From Glycine soja (taxonomy: Eukaryota; Streptophyta; Magnoliopsida; Fabales; Fabaceae): a stretch of DNA of 64,000 nt. The DNA is taken from NCBI RefSeq assembly GCF_004193775.1, contig NC_041018.1:40342677-40406676 (forward strand). Direction: 5' to 3'. Shown one piece after another: positions 25,151-53,300 of the stretch; within the stretch, counting starts at the first letter, position 1, and each line of letters opens with the position of its first letter. Position numbers and translations under genes: made by a program. The notes below the pieces were generated by a model. The model was not told where the DNA came from. It worked only from the letters and a program-made list of their open reading frames with translations, and did not search any database.

Positions 25151-26929
25151 AAGTGTTATGTCACTTACACAACATTAGTCAATATTATATCAACATATTT
25201 TAATTAATAGAGGGACTAAAATGATACAATTGCAAAAACTTGATATCTTGAGAATTCCTTTGACGCAATAAAAACTTTGATGACTAAAATATAATTTTTG
25301 CATGACACAATTGGAATTAAAAAAGACTAAAATTATAAATTTGTAATACCTAAAGGACTATAAGTACAATTAAATTTAACTATAAATAGCAAACATGTAA
25401 ACAAGAATTTATTCACACTTTTAATTTATTAGAGTAATTAATAAGAACACACTGATAATATAAATATCTTTAAATTATTGTTTAATTATAAATTATTATG
25501 TATGATAATTTACTAACTTTCATAATAAATATTTAAAAAATTATATTTAAGATAATATTTAATTGATTGAGAGTGTAAAAATTTTATATTAACAAGTATA
25601 TAAATTATACTATTTTAGAAAGAAAAAAATAGCTCTTCTACAAATGTAATAAACCCTGATTAAAATGTTCCTCAGCTACATAAGAATTTTTTTTTTATCT
25701 ATACCTATAATAAAAGAAATAATCCTATTAGGTATTTACATTTCATTGGATAATTTTATCCATAAACTATTTTTTAAATTTTTAATTTTTTTCTAATCTA
25801 CATTAACTTTTCATTACTTTTATATTGTAATTTTTTTTATTTTATCGTTTTTTATTAACTTCATTTAACTTTTATTTTTTTACTATTTAAGAAATTTAGA
25901 GTCCTTCCCCTAGTATTTAATAATAATAATAATGTATTAACAATGAAGTCAAAAGAATATATCAATAATGTATTAAATACTTATATTTAATACATATAAT
26001 GAATACTTATCATAAATTTAATTATTATTAAATATTTATTATAAATATTGATTATACTTAATATATTTATATTTTTTTTAGTTATTGTATTATTGGTATG
26101 AAATACTTAGTGACTTTATTGATTATTAATCTTAGTTGAAGAATTTAATTGGACACCTTTGTTGAAATTCTTCCCTCCTAACCCAATTTTTTCCTCCATC
26201 AAGCTTAAAATTGAAATTTTGTTTAAAAATACTGAGTTTATTAACATTCAAACCAATAATGTGTTGGTATATAATTTTACTTATACATTAAATACAATTA
26301 ATATGGAGTAATGAAATATATTACATTTTATGTTTATACTTTGGTACTTATTATAAAGTCCAATTATCTAATACACTAGAATTGAATTCTTTGATTAATT
26401 TAGTTGAAAATGTTAAATTTGTCTTAAATTAATATTCTCCTCTCAAAACTATTCATGTAAAAAAAAAACTAACAATTAAAAAATTATGTTTCTTTCACTC
26501 TCATGTTATTTTAGAACTAATTTTAAGGAAGAATATTTTTGTGGAAAAAATAATTAATGTACCTATGAGATATTTTAGATTGTACATTATAAAAAGAATA
26601 TTTAAATACCTTTTTGGTCTTTACAATTTTGTGTTTTTATTTTTTGTTCTTACAAAATTATTTTTTTTGATTTTGTCTTTTCAAATTATTTTTATTTTTT
26701 TTTAATCCTTAAAAATTTTTAGATAATGTTTTGAATAGTGGAAAAAACGTTATTTAAAGCACTATGAAGACAAAAAAATAAAACAAATATAATTTGTAAG
26801 AACTAAAAACAAAAAATATATTTAGAAAGACGAAAAACAAAAAATACTAAATTACAAAAATTAGAAATATATTTAAAGTTAAAAAAACGAGTCACGCTTT
26901 TTTTTTTAATCTTATATTAAGGACAATAG

Positions 26930-27290
26930 GTTGTAATTAATACCTATATTTCATGTCTATAAGTATTAATTATAAACATTAAATATAATATATATTTTAT
27001 TTTTATCATAAACTTTAAATACTTGTATTTATAATTTATATTTAATATATAATAAATATTTATCATAAATATAATAATTATTGAATTTAATAAAAAATTA
27101 TTATATTTAATATAAAAGTATATTTTTAATAAACATATTTAATAATGAAAAATATTGTCTAAAATGTTAGGCCCTCCAACTTGAAATCTGATAAACTAAA
27201 ATTGCATCATTATAAAACTCGAAAAACTAAAAACACCCATGTTAAATTAGAAACCATCCAAGCATTCCAAATTAACTGCCATGTCAAGAT
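26930..27290. repeat. Dispersed repeat, copy 2
   Basis: Shares with 24540-25150 the run of Aat-rich units (TTAATAAACATATTTAATAA) followed about 110 bases later by AAGCATTCCAAATTAACTGC and CATGTCAAG. Confidence 0.4.
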
Positions 27291-27736
27291 GACAGCAAGC
27301 TTATCTATACGAGATTGATTGTTTTAGTGTTTGCATATTTAAACATTGAAAAAGAAAATGATTTTAGGATTGTATAAAACAGTGGTTTATTTTTAAAAAC
27401 TTTATGTAAAGTAAGACTTATTTTCCGTTTCGTTTAAATTGTAAAATGTAAAATTTATTTTAAAAAATAATTACAATTTAAGGTTTTCTTTCAAAATTTA
27501 TTTTAAATAATTTATTATAACAAAAAATATTCTTAATTTAAACCATAATATTATATTGCCACATTATCATATTATTTAACAAGTTAATTAAATAATAGAA
27601 AACTAGCATATTTACTAATATATTACAAGTTTACAACATATTATTAAATGATAATATACCTTTTCATATATACATATATATGCCCAATGCCGAAAAAATT
27701 AAAACAAAATCTTACATATTCTTATGTACTTATCAG

Positions 27737-27972
27737 TTATGACTTAAGTTCTACAAATGATGTTGCTTTTTCCCAGTTTGTATATATGCTCATAGATAGA
27801 TAGGATCTGTCTCTTAAGCCACTTACGATCTTGTTAATTTCACTGCCACCAGACATCCCAACGTCACTGGCAAAAAAATTTAACGTGAGGTGAGTATCTG
27901 AAGCACTGACACCAGATATAGTACTATTGATGAATAAAACTAACAACAAAACAAATTTAGAAGCAACTTTCT
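27737..27972 (-). pseudogene. Possible secreted-protein exon fragment
   Basis: A minus-strand frame, open from a stop near 27976 to the TGA/TAA at 27737, reads PKKVASKFVLLLVLFINSTI and continues for about 60 residues (ASDTHLTLNFFASDVGMSGG...). The beginning looks like a signal peptide, but no ATG precedes it; the only methionine comes after the hydrophobic segment. The frame could be an exon after an intron or a decayed small secreted protein. I do not recognise the family. Confidence 0.25.
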
Positions 27973-28847
27973 TCGGTTAGAAGAAAATTTTTATTTTGAA
28001 TTTTAATGTAAATTTTTCTTACTTTAACTTGTTTAAATAAAACTCTAATAAAAAATAACCATTAAATATGAAACGATTTCATAAAAATTTATAATTTTCC
28101 ATTAATAAAAGTTTCAACCATCACTAAATGAGTAATCGGCGGATATAAAGCCTATTCTGGATATATAATTATTCCATCGATTCCGTTATAATTATCACTG
28201 ATTATTTTATACAAATAAAAAATCAACAAATAAATAAATAATAATTTTATAAAATTAATTTAATCATTTTTTTAGTTTAATACTTATACATTAATAATGT
28301 AAAATAGGTTATCTAATAACATGATTACTTGAATTACTTTAAAATAATTATTTAAAAAGTTAACAAATTTATTATATATTTTACACATAATTCAATCATA
28401 TGTTATTATTTAAATTATTTTAAAATAATTATTTTAAATATTAATAATATATGATAAACTGTGAATGAATTTTTTAAAACTTTTCATTCATAATCTTTTT
28501 TTCCTTTTTATTACTACGTGTCATTAATATTATAAAAGATATAACAAGAAAAACTAAATAATATTATATTAAAAAATGATAATTATTTTAATATAATTTT
28601 TTTATACTACGTTTATTATGTTCAGCAAAAAGTTATTATTCATAATTATCTCTTTTCGAGTAAAATTGTCTCTTGTACAAAATCCTAATACTACATGTGA
28701 TTTTTACTTAAAAAAAATACTACTACTAGTAGTTTCAATCAAAACAATTAAAAAATTATTCATAAATTTATAAACAAAATAATAAGGCAAAAAAAAAAAA
28801 TATCAAGAGAAGAGTTAGGGAAAGGAACGAAGCTGGCGGCGGCACAG

Positions 28848-29016
28848 AAAGAGAGAGAGAGAGAACAGAAATATAACAGGGTTTGCAATGCATATCCCTC
28901 AAAAATTAGATCAAACGGCTGATATCAAACCTACAAAACCAATCGAACGGCAAAAACGAGAACCGCGTTTACAAAGCCAACCCAAGAATTCTTCATCCTC
29001 TCTTATTACTTATAAA
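28848..29016 (+). promoter_or_regulatory. Promoter region of the RBP47 gene
   Basis: A (GA)n run at 28849-28863 is followed by a TATAAA at 29011-29016. Transcription would start near 29045, within the CT-rich TCTCTCTC tract, leaving a 5' UTR of about 190 bases with CT- and GA-rich tracts. A short frame at 28888-29085 lies mostly upstream of this start and is not considered coding. Confidence 0.55.
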
Positions 29017-29233
29017 CCCTTCCTTGCCGCGCCCACTTCTTCTCTCTCAAACCAGATTTCACCCTTTCTCAGTTTCTCTCTCTAGAAAAACCAAAACCTG
29101 GCTCCTTTTTTTAGCTCTTTCCTTATTTAGCCTTCACACACTCCAAACTGTGAAATCCATTTTTAGCAAAGTAAAAAAAAGTGAGCCAGTGTGAGAGAGA
29201 GTGGTCATCAGTCATCACCGTTGATTGATTAAG

Positions 29234-32200
29234 ATGCAGCAATCAAACGGCTCTGATTCGACGACTACGATGGAGCAGAGCGCGCCGCCGCCTCCGAGGC
29301 AATCACCGGCGGTGGCGAGGCCGCAGCAGTGGGTGCCGATGCAGTACCCTGCGGCGGCGGCGATGGTAATGCCGCACCACATGTTGCCGCCTCAGCATTA
29401 TGCGCCGCCGCCGTACGTGCCTTACCACCACCAGTACGCGGCGCAGCCCCAGCACCAGCACCAGAACGGATCCGGCGGTGAGAACAAAACCATCTGGATC
29501 GGCGATTTGCATCATTGGATGGACGAAAACTATCTCCATCGCTGTTTCGCTTCCACCGGCGAGGTATACACAAATCAATGAGAAATGTTAAAATTGAATG
29601 AAAATAATTTTTACTGTTTATGGAGTTTAAGTTTTAACTTTGGTTTTTAACGTGTCGAACGTCGTCGTGTAATCCAGAAGAATTCACACAGTGGGATAAG
29701 GCTTTGTTGTTTTTGTTGTTGTTGTAGTTTGTTTGATAGAGTTTAAGTTTAATATATTGCTGTTTGTTGTTATTTGCTGTAGTTAACACAGTTCGATATG
29801 AGTTTCTGTTTTGTTTTTATTAGCTGATTTTGAGAACGTCGGAAAAGTTTTTTTTTTTGTTGAAAAAAGCTCAAATGCAGTTTCTTTTAGTATTTTTGGT
29901 GTTGTTTTCTTAATTAAATATTTAAGTTTTATTTCCAGGTTTGCATCAAAGATCCATATACATTACTGAAGTGAAAAATATGTATTTAAGTTTTGGCTTT
30001 TTTTTGTTTGTGTGTTGGTGGAGTTTGCTTTGCAGTTTATTTGAGAAGTTTGGTGCAAGTAAATATTGTTTTTTTTTTTTTTTTGTGGTTGGTGCTTGGT
30101 ACTAATTTCTTTGTTACGATGTGCTACAAGGTTGTCGTCGCATGCATGTTTGTCAAGTGTCAACTTTATTTTTGATATATTGAAAAGGAAAAGTTCTTTG
30201 GTACACCGAGAGTCAGTATGGTTATGCTATCCAAAATTGTATTTAGTGGAGTGTATGATAATGTTTCCCTTTGTAGGAATAAAATCAAAGTGCCACTCTT
30301 ATAGATGGAAATAGATTCGTTCTAGTTTGGGAATTAATGGTTGACGAATGGAAATAGAAATGTGGATGTCATTTTTTTTTCATTTGTGTGTACATAAGTA
30401 CATTAATGAACTCTTTCACACCATAAGTTTGCAGACAAGTTTTACTTCTCTGCTAGTCTAATTTGATGAAAATATATCTGCATTTTGGAGACTTAATTTG
30501 TTAGGACTTAGGACAAAGATGTTGCCTGTGCTTCTCATATCCAACCTTCTTTCTGACTGCTGTATAATTTTGCAGATTTCCTCCATCAAGGTTATTCGCA
30601 ATAAGCAAACTGGCCTATCAGAGGGTTATGGATTTGTGGAGTTCTATTCACATGCTACAGCTGAGAAAGTTTTGCAAAATTATGCTGGAATTTTGATGCC
30701 CAATGCTGAACAACCATTCCGTCTGAACTGGGCAACATTTAGCACAGGAGACAAGGGTTCAGATAATGTTCCTGACCTTTCTATTTTTGTAGGAGATTTA
30801 GCTGCAGATGTTACAGATAGTTTGTTGCATGAAACTTTTGCTAGTGTATATCCTTCTGTTAAAGCTGCAAAAGTTGTTTTTGATGCCAATACTGGCCGTT
30901 CAAAGGGCTATGGTTTCGTCAGGTTTGGAGATGACAATGAGAGAACCCAGGCCATGACTCAGATGAATGGTGTTTACTGTTCTAGCAGGCCAATGCGTAT
31001 TGGTGCTGCAACTCCTAGGAAATCATCTGGCCATCAACAGGGTATGCCAAATCACATTACTTGCTTCTGATATATGAAATTATACCCTTTTCATTTGGGG
31101 AGGGGGGAATTATGCATTCTATTTCCATACAAAGAAAATGCTTCATGCCACCTATTTTACCCTCAGATTCTGTTCTACTTCAGGTTTTTATTAATAAAAT
31201 TTGAGAACTACATTTCTGGATCCTATAAACAGTATTCATAGTTTTATGGTTTAGATGATGATTTCAGTGATTTTCTAGATGGCTATATTCCTTGAAATAC
31301 AATATGTGCTTTTCACAGCAAAAGAAAGAGAAAAGTCAGTTTTTTTTTTTTTACTAAATCTAAATGAACGTCAAATTTGTTTGCTGATTTCCCTGAATAG
31401 GATTTAGCGTAGTTAAAAAATCATCCGAATTATTAATTGCTTCTGATTATGTGAAGCATATTTAAGTGTCAATTTAGTCCATTATTGATCTGTGGTATGA
31501 TATTAATTGCTTTTCTATCTTCAAAATAAACTAATCCAATCACATACTTGGTCATTAATTCCCCCCTTTCTTGGATTTAGATCCCTTAAATTTCTTTTTT
31601 GATAATACATCTCTCAGATTTTTTTCCCAATTTGTTTTTGATTCATGCACCAGACCTCACCAAATAAAGCTTGTTGATGCTGTTGTTTTGTTGGATCCCA
31701 CGTGTGGGAAAAGGCTTGGTTGCTGATGTTGTTTTGTTTTTCCATTGCATGCTACTGTAAGAGTTTGAAGTATTTCTACCAGCTTGTATTGATTTGGTTG
31801 GTTTCCTTGTTTAGGTGGGCTGTCAAATGGCACAGCCAACCAATCTGAAGCAGATTCTACTAACACAACTGTGAGCTTTTCAGTTCTTTTTATTAGGGCT
31901 TGCAATTTAGATTTACTACTACTTTCGAATGGCTGACCAATGATTTATTATAGATATTTGTTGGAGGACTGGACCCTAATGTTTCAGATGAAGATCTCAG
32001 GCAGCCATTCTCCCAGTATGGTGAGATAGTCTCTGTTAAGATACCTGTTGGAAAGGGCTGTGGCTTTGTCCAATTTGCAAACAGGTAAAAGTTCTGGCCT
32101 TCTCAAATTTTTGCATATTGACAGATAACATACTTTTAATCTCTTTATTGATGTAATGATAACAACATTATTATGAACAACTTTTCCAGAAATAATGCTG

Positions 32201-32795
32201 AAGAGGCATTGCAGAAGCTAAATGGGACAACGATTGGCAAGCAAACGGTCCGTCTTTCTTGGGGTCGTAATCCAGCAAATAAGCAGGTAAAATTCTCACT
32301 CATGCAATCCCACATTCGTATTGTCATTAGTCTGTTAATCTACTGAAACAAGTATTGTTTGTTGACCAATAATCCTCCTAGTAATATTGTATATTGCATC
32401 GGTTTAAAGAAGACAGCTTCTATTTTGGCCTCTTGTAATCATTTAAAATAAAAATTATCAGAATGCTTTTTGGATTTTCTTTTAAGATCAATCAATAAGA
32501 GCTTAGTTTTGTGGATCTCATTTCCCCATAAAATTCTTTGTAAGTGCTAGAGCACTAGATTGTTTTCATGCTGCCTGTCATTAGATTGCATTTGTGATGA
32601 TTCACTCATAATTGGTATATCTTTGGATTGCAGTTTAGAATGGATTTCGGCAGCCCTTGGACTGGGGCATATTACGGGGCCCCTATGTATGATGGTTATG
32701 GGTATGCATTGCCCCCTCGTCATGATCCCAGCATATATGCTGCTGCTTATGGTGCTTACCCCCTTTATGGAGGCCACCAACAACAAGTAAGCTGA
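29234..32795 (+). CDS. RBP47: RBP47/RBP45-type RNA-binding protein with three RRMs
   Basis: Six exons join in frame: 29234-29563, 30576-31041, 31815-31870, 31954-32084, 32190-32286 and 32634-32795, giving 413 residues, the usual size. Residues 1-84 are Pro/Gln/Ala/His-rich. RRM1 spans about 85-165 (RNP2 IWIGDL, RNP1 EGYGFVEF), RRM2 about 178-258 (RNP2 IFVGDL, RNP1 KGYGFVRF), and RRM3 about 284-355 (RNP2 IFVGGL, RNP1 CGFVQF). The tail is Tyr/Gly-rich. This arrangement and the phrases MPNAEQPFRLNWA and VSVKIPVGKGCGFVQFANR are those of plant RBP47B-like proteins, nuclear U-rich/poly(A)-binding proteins that move to stress granules. The ATG at 29234 is used rather than the upstream TTG. All introns are GT..AG; intron 1 is about 1 kb. 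The gene looks fully intact and convergent with the carboxypeptidase gene. Confidence 0.93.
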
Positions 32796-34034
32796 ATGAA
32801 GTGCAGTGCAGGAGTAGCATTCACAACAAGTTAGACAGCATCAAGCTTGAATGTGCAAATTAAGTTTCTCTGTTTGTAACTTGCTTGATCTGTTGAATTC
32901 TTAAGACAAGAATCCCTCCTAATTGTGGAGTGGAGATGAATTTTGATAGCCTGAGGTAGCTCTGTAGGGATTCAATTAGTCATTTTGTTTAGGCCTGTAG
33001 GAGTCATGACTAATGAGGACCTTAAACTTATTATAGGAATAATTGTCTTAAGTATGTCAGCGTGTGTGCTTGCTTGCTATTTATTTGTTTCCGGCAGTTG
33101 ACATTGAAGCTTTGCCTTTGTTAGTTTTTAAGGGTCATTTCATTTCTTTGCCAGTATTTTGCATGCATGTCCCTATGCTATTCAGATGCGATTATAGGAT
33201 TCAAGTTCATCTTATTTTAGATATCTCGTTCATTTTATTGTGTTCCATGAATCGGAAGTCTGAGCTTATTTTGCTTGAGTTTCTGTATGTGCTTTCATGG
33301 TTAAATTTGAAATCTAGTTCAATTTGACTAAAATGTTTGCTTGCAGAGAAAGCTTTCTGGTCTCCTAAAATAATTTCATACTGTTTGTATTGGTCCGTAT
33401 TTCCTTTGTGTGGAATAATTTAAACTGCTTAATTTTTTAGTTTGCTTAATCCATGACCAAATAAAATTGACATCTTACCTCCACACCAAAAGACGGAAAC
33501 TGTGTACATTTTATGTGCCGAGTCTATATATTTTGCTGTATAATGCTTCACTATACGTAAGATTATAAAAATCCCTTATACATTTCTTTGATAGTGTGTG
33601 GATATATGGAATTGTTCACCTTTTAAGCCAGGAGAAGGATATATTGTCATATACTTGGGTTCTTTTTCCTTACACCTTAATTCTCTCTTAATGTTTATAA
33701 TTTTGTTTTTGGGGGGAGGGGGGGAGTTAATACTTTGCGATTGAGTTGCTTGACCTTAAACAGTTGAACTTTGAAAGGAGACACAAAATCTAGATTTTGC
33801 TGCTCCAATATTAAAAGCTGGTTTGGTATCCCTTCAAATAGACAGATAAACGAATTATTTATATAACTTATTTATATAAACTCGTCCTTGAATTTTTACC
33901 TTTATAAGAATACATACTGATCTAAAAGAATGTTTTTTCTTTCCTAATTAGAGGTGAAAATCTTATTGATGAATTTGCAAATGAAACTCATCAAATTTTC
34001 ACATCTATTTTGAGGACATCTACCAAATAGAGAC
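32796..34034. other. Convergent intergenic region (3' UTRs)
   Basis: The space between the RBP47 stop and the carboxypeptidase stop. It should hold both 3' UTRs; AATAAAATT near 33461 is a candidate poly(A) signal for RBP47. A G-run (GGGGGGAGGGGGGGAG) lies at 33711-33726. Nothing else recognisable. Confidence 0.5.
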
Positions 34035-48576
<14,542 letters not shown>

Positions 48577-48627
48577 TTATATATACCTCTTTCAAGCTCT
48601 CAAATCAATGTATATTATATATAATAA
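48577..48627 (-). promoter_or_regulatory. TATA candidates of the carboxypeptidase gene
   Basis: On the minus strand TATATATAA lies at 48586-48578, only about 30 bases before the ATG, which would leave almost no 5' UTR. A second TATATATAATA-like element lies at about 48627-48612 and would put the start near 48585-48590, giving a 35-40-base leader. The second is more plausible. Confidence 0.4.
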
Positions 48628-48629
48628 GG

Positions 48630-49945
48630 TTTTTACTAAAAAAAAATTTGAACGGAGGTTTTCACTAATTAAGGTACCGCGATTCTTTCAGTAACACATT
48701 TCATTTAATTAGATATAAATAGAGAAAACAACTTATTATAAATCATTGATTCGAGTGATATTTTTATTTATTTATTTAAGTAATGTCTTATGTTTAAATT
48801 TTATAGATGAAAAAAATATAATTAGGAGAAATTTTTTTACTAAAGTGTCTAACTAAATGTTCGATGTGATAGAAATTAATTATCAACAAAATAAATGAAT
48901 ATTTTATACTAGTCATATATGGTTATAAAAAAATGGTGATACATTTAAATCCTATTCACTTATTATATGTTAAGATATATATATATATATGAATCCATCT
49001 CTTTACAAAGAAAATTTGCTAAAAAAGAACCTCTAATATCTTTATAGGAATTGCCTAACTAGAATATCATATATTATGCATGGGGAAGGATATTGTTTTT
49101 CTTTTGCATGCGTTATCTATATAATAATGAAGGTAGTGAAGAGAATTAAAGTTATATTCTTTCGCGATGTGTTTCCGTTGTCAACTAATAAAGTGATGTT
49201 ACATGTATAATTCGTGTATAGCGTACATGCTCATTTATGTTTATGTTGTTAGAGTATTATATTCAGCATGCAAACATTTTTTATACAAAAAATAAAATCA
49301 CATGTAGATCTTGATTTGATAAACAATCGACTGTATTTTATGGCAGGCAATTCATAGCTCTGACTTTGTGAAAGAAAATGTTATTACCGTTATTATTATT
49401 TGGTAAGATGGAAGTATAACTGCTATTAAATTTAGATGTAAGCATGTGATCAGTTGTGAATATAGGAAGTAAGATGAAAGTATAACTACTACTTAAATTT
49501 CTCTACTAATAAAGTGGTACATATACACCAAATATCGAGTTTCATTGCTCGCTTATTAAAGTTTTGCATAATTAGCATTTAATAGGTTTTATTTTTTAAT
49601 CACTTCTATAAGTGATTAATTTAATTTTATAATTTAATTTATTTTGAAAAATTATTTTATGAGCAGTGATATTGAATATTTCAAAGTTTTATATATTATA
49701 TTTCAAAGGGATATTAATAAGATGCATTCCCATTATTAATTTGTTTTTAATTCGTAACAAATATATATTATTGGGTTTATAAAATTTTAATATCGTAAAG
49801 ATGATTTTTATTTGAAGGTGAGTAAATATTTTGAAAGATATGATGTCATGTTGAGTGTTTTGTCATTTTCTACACAAAGAAGGTTTGTTTAGCAACTTAG
49901 TTATTATAAACAATGTAAGCATTGACATGAAGCTCATCACATAAA
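48630..49945. other. Upstream region of the carboxypeptidase gene, no gene seen
   Basis: AT-rich DNA with a short (TA)n at about 48980 and two related segments 'gatggaagtataactgct' (49407) and 'gatgaaagtataactact' (49473), about 66 bases apart. No ORF or domain recognised. Confidence 0.5.
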
Positions 49946-49954
49946 TTTAGGATT

Positions 49955-50314
49955 GGTTAAATTACTTATTTGGTCCCTATATTATATTTTCATGATTCTT
50001 ATATTTTTAATTCTTATAGTTTGAAAGTGGTCTTTTTAGTTCATATAATTTACATTTTAATTCTTTCCTGTAGTTTAAAAGTATTCTTTTTAGTCCCTAT
50101 AGTTTATATTTTAATTTCCTTTTAGTCTCTCTAATTTAAAAACTATAAGAACTATAAAAGTAAAAATAATGAAACTATAAGAACTAAAAAGACCATTTTT
50201 AAAATTACAGGGACTAAAAGAGAATTAAAATGTAAATTATAAAAACTGAAAAAATCACTTTCAAACTATAGAAATTAAAAAAATAAGAATCATGACCAAA
50301 TGAGTAATTTAACC
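49955..50314. mobile_element. 360-bp foldback MITE with 9-bp target-site duplication
   Basis: The first 21 bases, beginning GGTTAAATTACTTATTTGG, match the reverse complement of the last 21 at 20 positions. Inner arms rich in 'tagtccctatag' and 'ctataagaactaaaaa' extend the fold over most of the length. The flanks TTTAGGATT (49946-49954) and TTTAAGATT (50315-50323) agree at 8 of 9 bases, as for a MULE-type non-autonomous element with a slightly aged duplication. There is no coding capacity. Its transcript would form a long hairpin and could feed small RNAs (inference). Confidence 0.75.
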
Positions 50315-50323
50315 TTTAAGATT

Positions 50324-53300
50324 TTTACTTTCGACTTAATGTTGTGTCATTAGATATTCGGATAAAGGTGCCGTGTGCCCTTACATAATGTATTAGTGCA
50401 TTTGTGTAGTAAAATAAACCAGATAGAATGAAGAAAATGAAACTTGCATAACATTAGGCATACATATTGTCGTAATTGAGTTTCTAACGAAACCATTGTC
50501 TTTATTTCTTGCCTTCTTTTTGTTCTAAACTTAATATAATAATATTGTAATTGAGAAGGCTGGTTGAATAATCCATCTATGTACATGGACACTCTCTGTC
50601 CCATCAAAGAGGAATCATTATGAGTTCTTTCTTTCTTCATTTTCTTGGCTATTTTTTGGTAACTGGTTGTTAGCGAAAGATTAGAAACACTTTTTGAATC
50701 GCTTTGATGATGTAGGCACATCATATGGATATTTTATTGTTTAGCGTCTTTTAAAAGAAAGATTCAATTATTAATGGCGCTGTTAATCTTTTGGGATTTT
50801 GAGACAACGACTATTTGATGGAGAAAAGCTAACTAGAACATTGTCCAAACACGACTGCGAATAAGCTCGTTGGGCTGTAAAGGTTTTTTCATTTTTTTAG
50901 GCCGAATAAAATGCTAATTTTGTCATTGTATTCCCACTTGATTTTGTTAAGTTCACTTCAAAGTTTTTCAATTCTTTTGACAAATATTTCCTTTACAGAA
51001 GTATATTTTCATTGTGTTATTAGGAAGTATGACTTCACAATATGTAATGGAAACACGTTTTGTCGAGATACACAATGCAAACATGTTTCCATTAAGGATA
51101 TTCTTGTAAAAAAAATGGAAAAATCTGGGGGTGAACATAGGAAACACGGGTTCAAACATAGACTTGGTCCGACCGGCTGGACTGCAGGCTTGAAAGGCCC
51201 ATGTGATTGCTTCTTGTGAGATGTGCATGTTGTCTTTTAACAAAAAACCAGAATTCGATCCATACTCTTCAAATCTTCTAACTCAAACTACAAAATGTTT
51301 TGTTAGCTACTTGACAAATTATATATATAAATAAATATAAATAAGTGAATTATATATAAATAATTATAAATTCATAAATTTATTACATTCTTATTATAAT
51401 TTTATTATTTCATACTTGTTAGCAATATATGCTAATGAGTAATTTTTATCTAATTTTTTGTTTACAACAATGAATTTAAACTTAAAGAAGGAACTTGTGA
51501 AATTATATTAATTTGTCATGTAATTTTTTTGGCTTTTTTTATAAGATAGTATGTAATTTTTTTTTATTATAGACTGGGTTATGCAGGTCAATTAATGATC
51601 CATTGGTTCAACCATTGACCAATGATCATTGCCTTGATCGGATTGATCACTTGTTTGGTTTTTAAAACTATGATTGGAAGTTGGGACTATTAATAGTCTA
51701 ACAATTTTCCGATTCATCGATGGAGATGTCATTCACACTGCTATATTTTCTCTTCACACTACCCTTTTTTATGATTTTCTTTACAAAAGTATGTTTTAGA
51801 AAAACTAGTTTCATAATCTAGTTATATATTAATACTCTACAAAACTATTTTTTTTACATTATGAAAATTTCCATAATGTAGAAAAATCCATTACAAAAAC
51901 TTTTTGTTAAATTTGTAAGAAAAGTACAGGGTGTGAAGTGAGAGGGATATTTTGGAAATATAAAAAAAGGAGGTGCGAAAATAAAAAAGAGAGATGTAAA
52001 TATCATAGGCCATACCCCAATACATTGTATCAGTGCATATTTATGATGCGTAAGCCCATTTCTTTTTAAGTAGAATTAGGCCCATAATAGATTGCTTTAG
52101 GCCCAAATAAAAATATTGTTTTGGAATGAAGTTAAAGATATTTTTTGTAACTCTGCAAAATATATAACTGAAAGTAAAAAAAGAAAAAAACTAAACCTCA
52201 CATAAGTTTTGGGACTCCAAATTTGAAGAAAAAATTTGTCAATTAAAAAATATTATATATTTATATGCAATAGTTCAAAATGCGAGTATATTTTTTTTAT
52301 AATTTATTTAACTAAATTAAAATATGAAAAGAAATAATTATTTGAAAAATATTTATAGTTCCCAAATATTAATTTACGTGCAAGTAACTAAATATGTAAT
52401 TTTATAGTTATTAAGCTTGTTCAATAAATAGTTTTACCACGAACTTAATTAATTAGTTAGCTAATTAACTTTTAGCTTACAACTTATTTATTTCAAAAAA
52501 TATCAAAAACACCCTATAACACTGTCATTATTTTTTCATTTTAATTCTTAATACCTAAAAAAACTAATTATTTATAGTTTTATTTATTTATTTGAAATTA
52601 TTTATAGTTTTCCTTATTATTACATTATTTATTTTAACAATTAGAATACTTATATTATCTGTATTTAATTTTAATAATATATTCGATCTTTAAATAAACA
52701 TATATAATAAGAGTTAAAAAACATAATTAAAAAAAACTAAAATTATAATAAATTAAAATATATTTTTGTCTATTAAATAAAAAAAATTATATAAACATAT
52801 ATTTTTACATTATTTTATAGTAATACCTATAATTTAATAAACTAATTAATTTAACAATTTTCAGCAAAATAATTGCTTATTAGTTCCCCTAAAAAAATAG
52901 CTTATTAGTTAGCTTACCAGTTATTTTCAGTCGATCGTAATGGACAATGTCGTGTTCGAAAACACCTGTACATACTGCATGATGATTAACGACATAGGAC
53001 ACAATACGCTGAGAATTTAAATCCTTAAACTAAATTTGTTTCAAGGTCATTGTAGTGTAGTGATGGATTGGATTTCCAACTCCCATCAATATATATTATT
53101 TTTTCTAATCCAGAAAGACAAATGAATGTTTTGCAACCTAAACATTAAACAAGTGAATGAAAAATTCAAACAAATCCAGAATGGCTCGAGGAATAAAATA
53201 CTGGGTTGTTGCACCAAAAAAATAAAATCGAATGCCCTACCCAAAAAAAAACTATATATAATTGAAGGATTTCTTTGGTCATGGCCAATGGGGATATGCA

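Larger units (their letters stand above)
25151..28800. other. Intergenic, very AT-rich
   Basis: No complete gene. Includes transposon-like arms ('gggactaaaatgat', 'aaaaagactaaaattata') at 25205-25380, an imperfect foldback at about 26600-26880, dispersed repeat copy 2 at 26930-27290, and the short secreted-type frame at 27737-27972. Confidence 0.5.

Noticed and set aside
29265..29591. Three long frames overlapping RBP47 exon 1 in other frames and on the minus strand
   Set aside because: They are GC-rich shadows of the Pro/Gln/Ala-rich N-terminus; the plus-strand frame alone continues through splice sites into RRM1.
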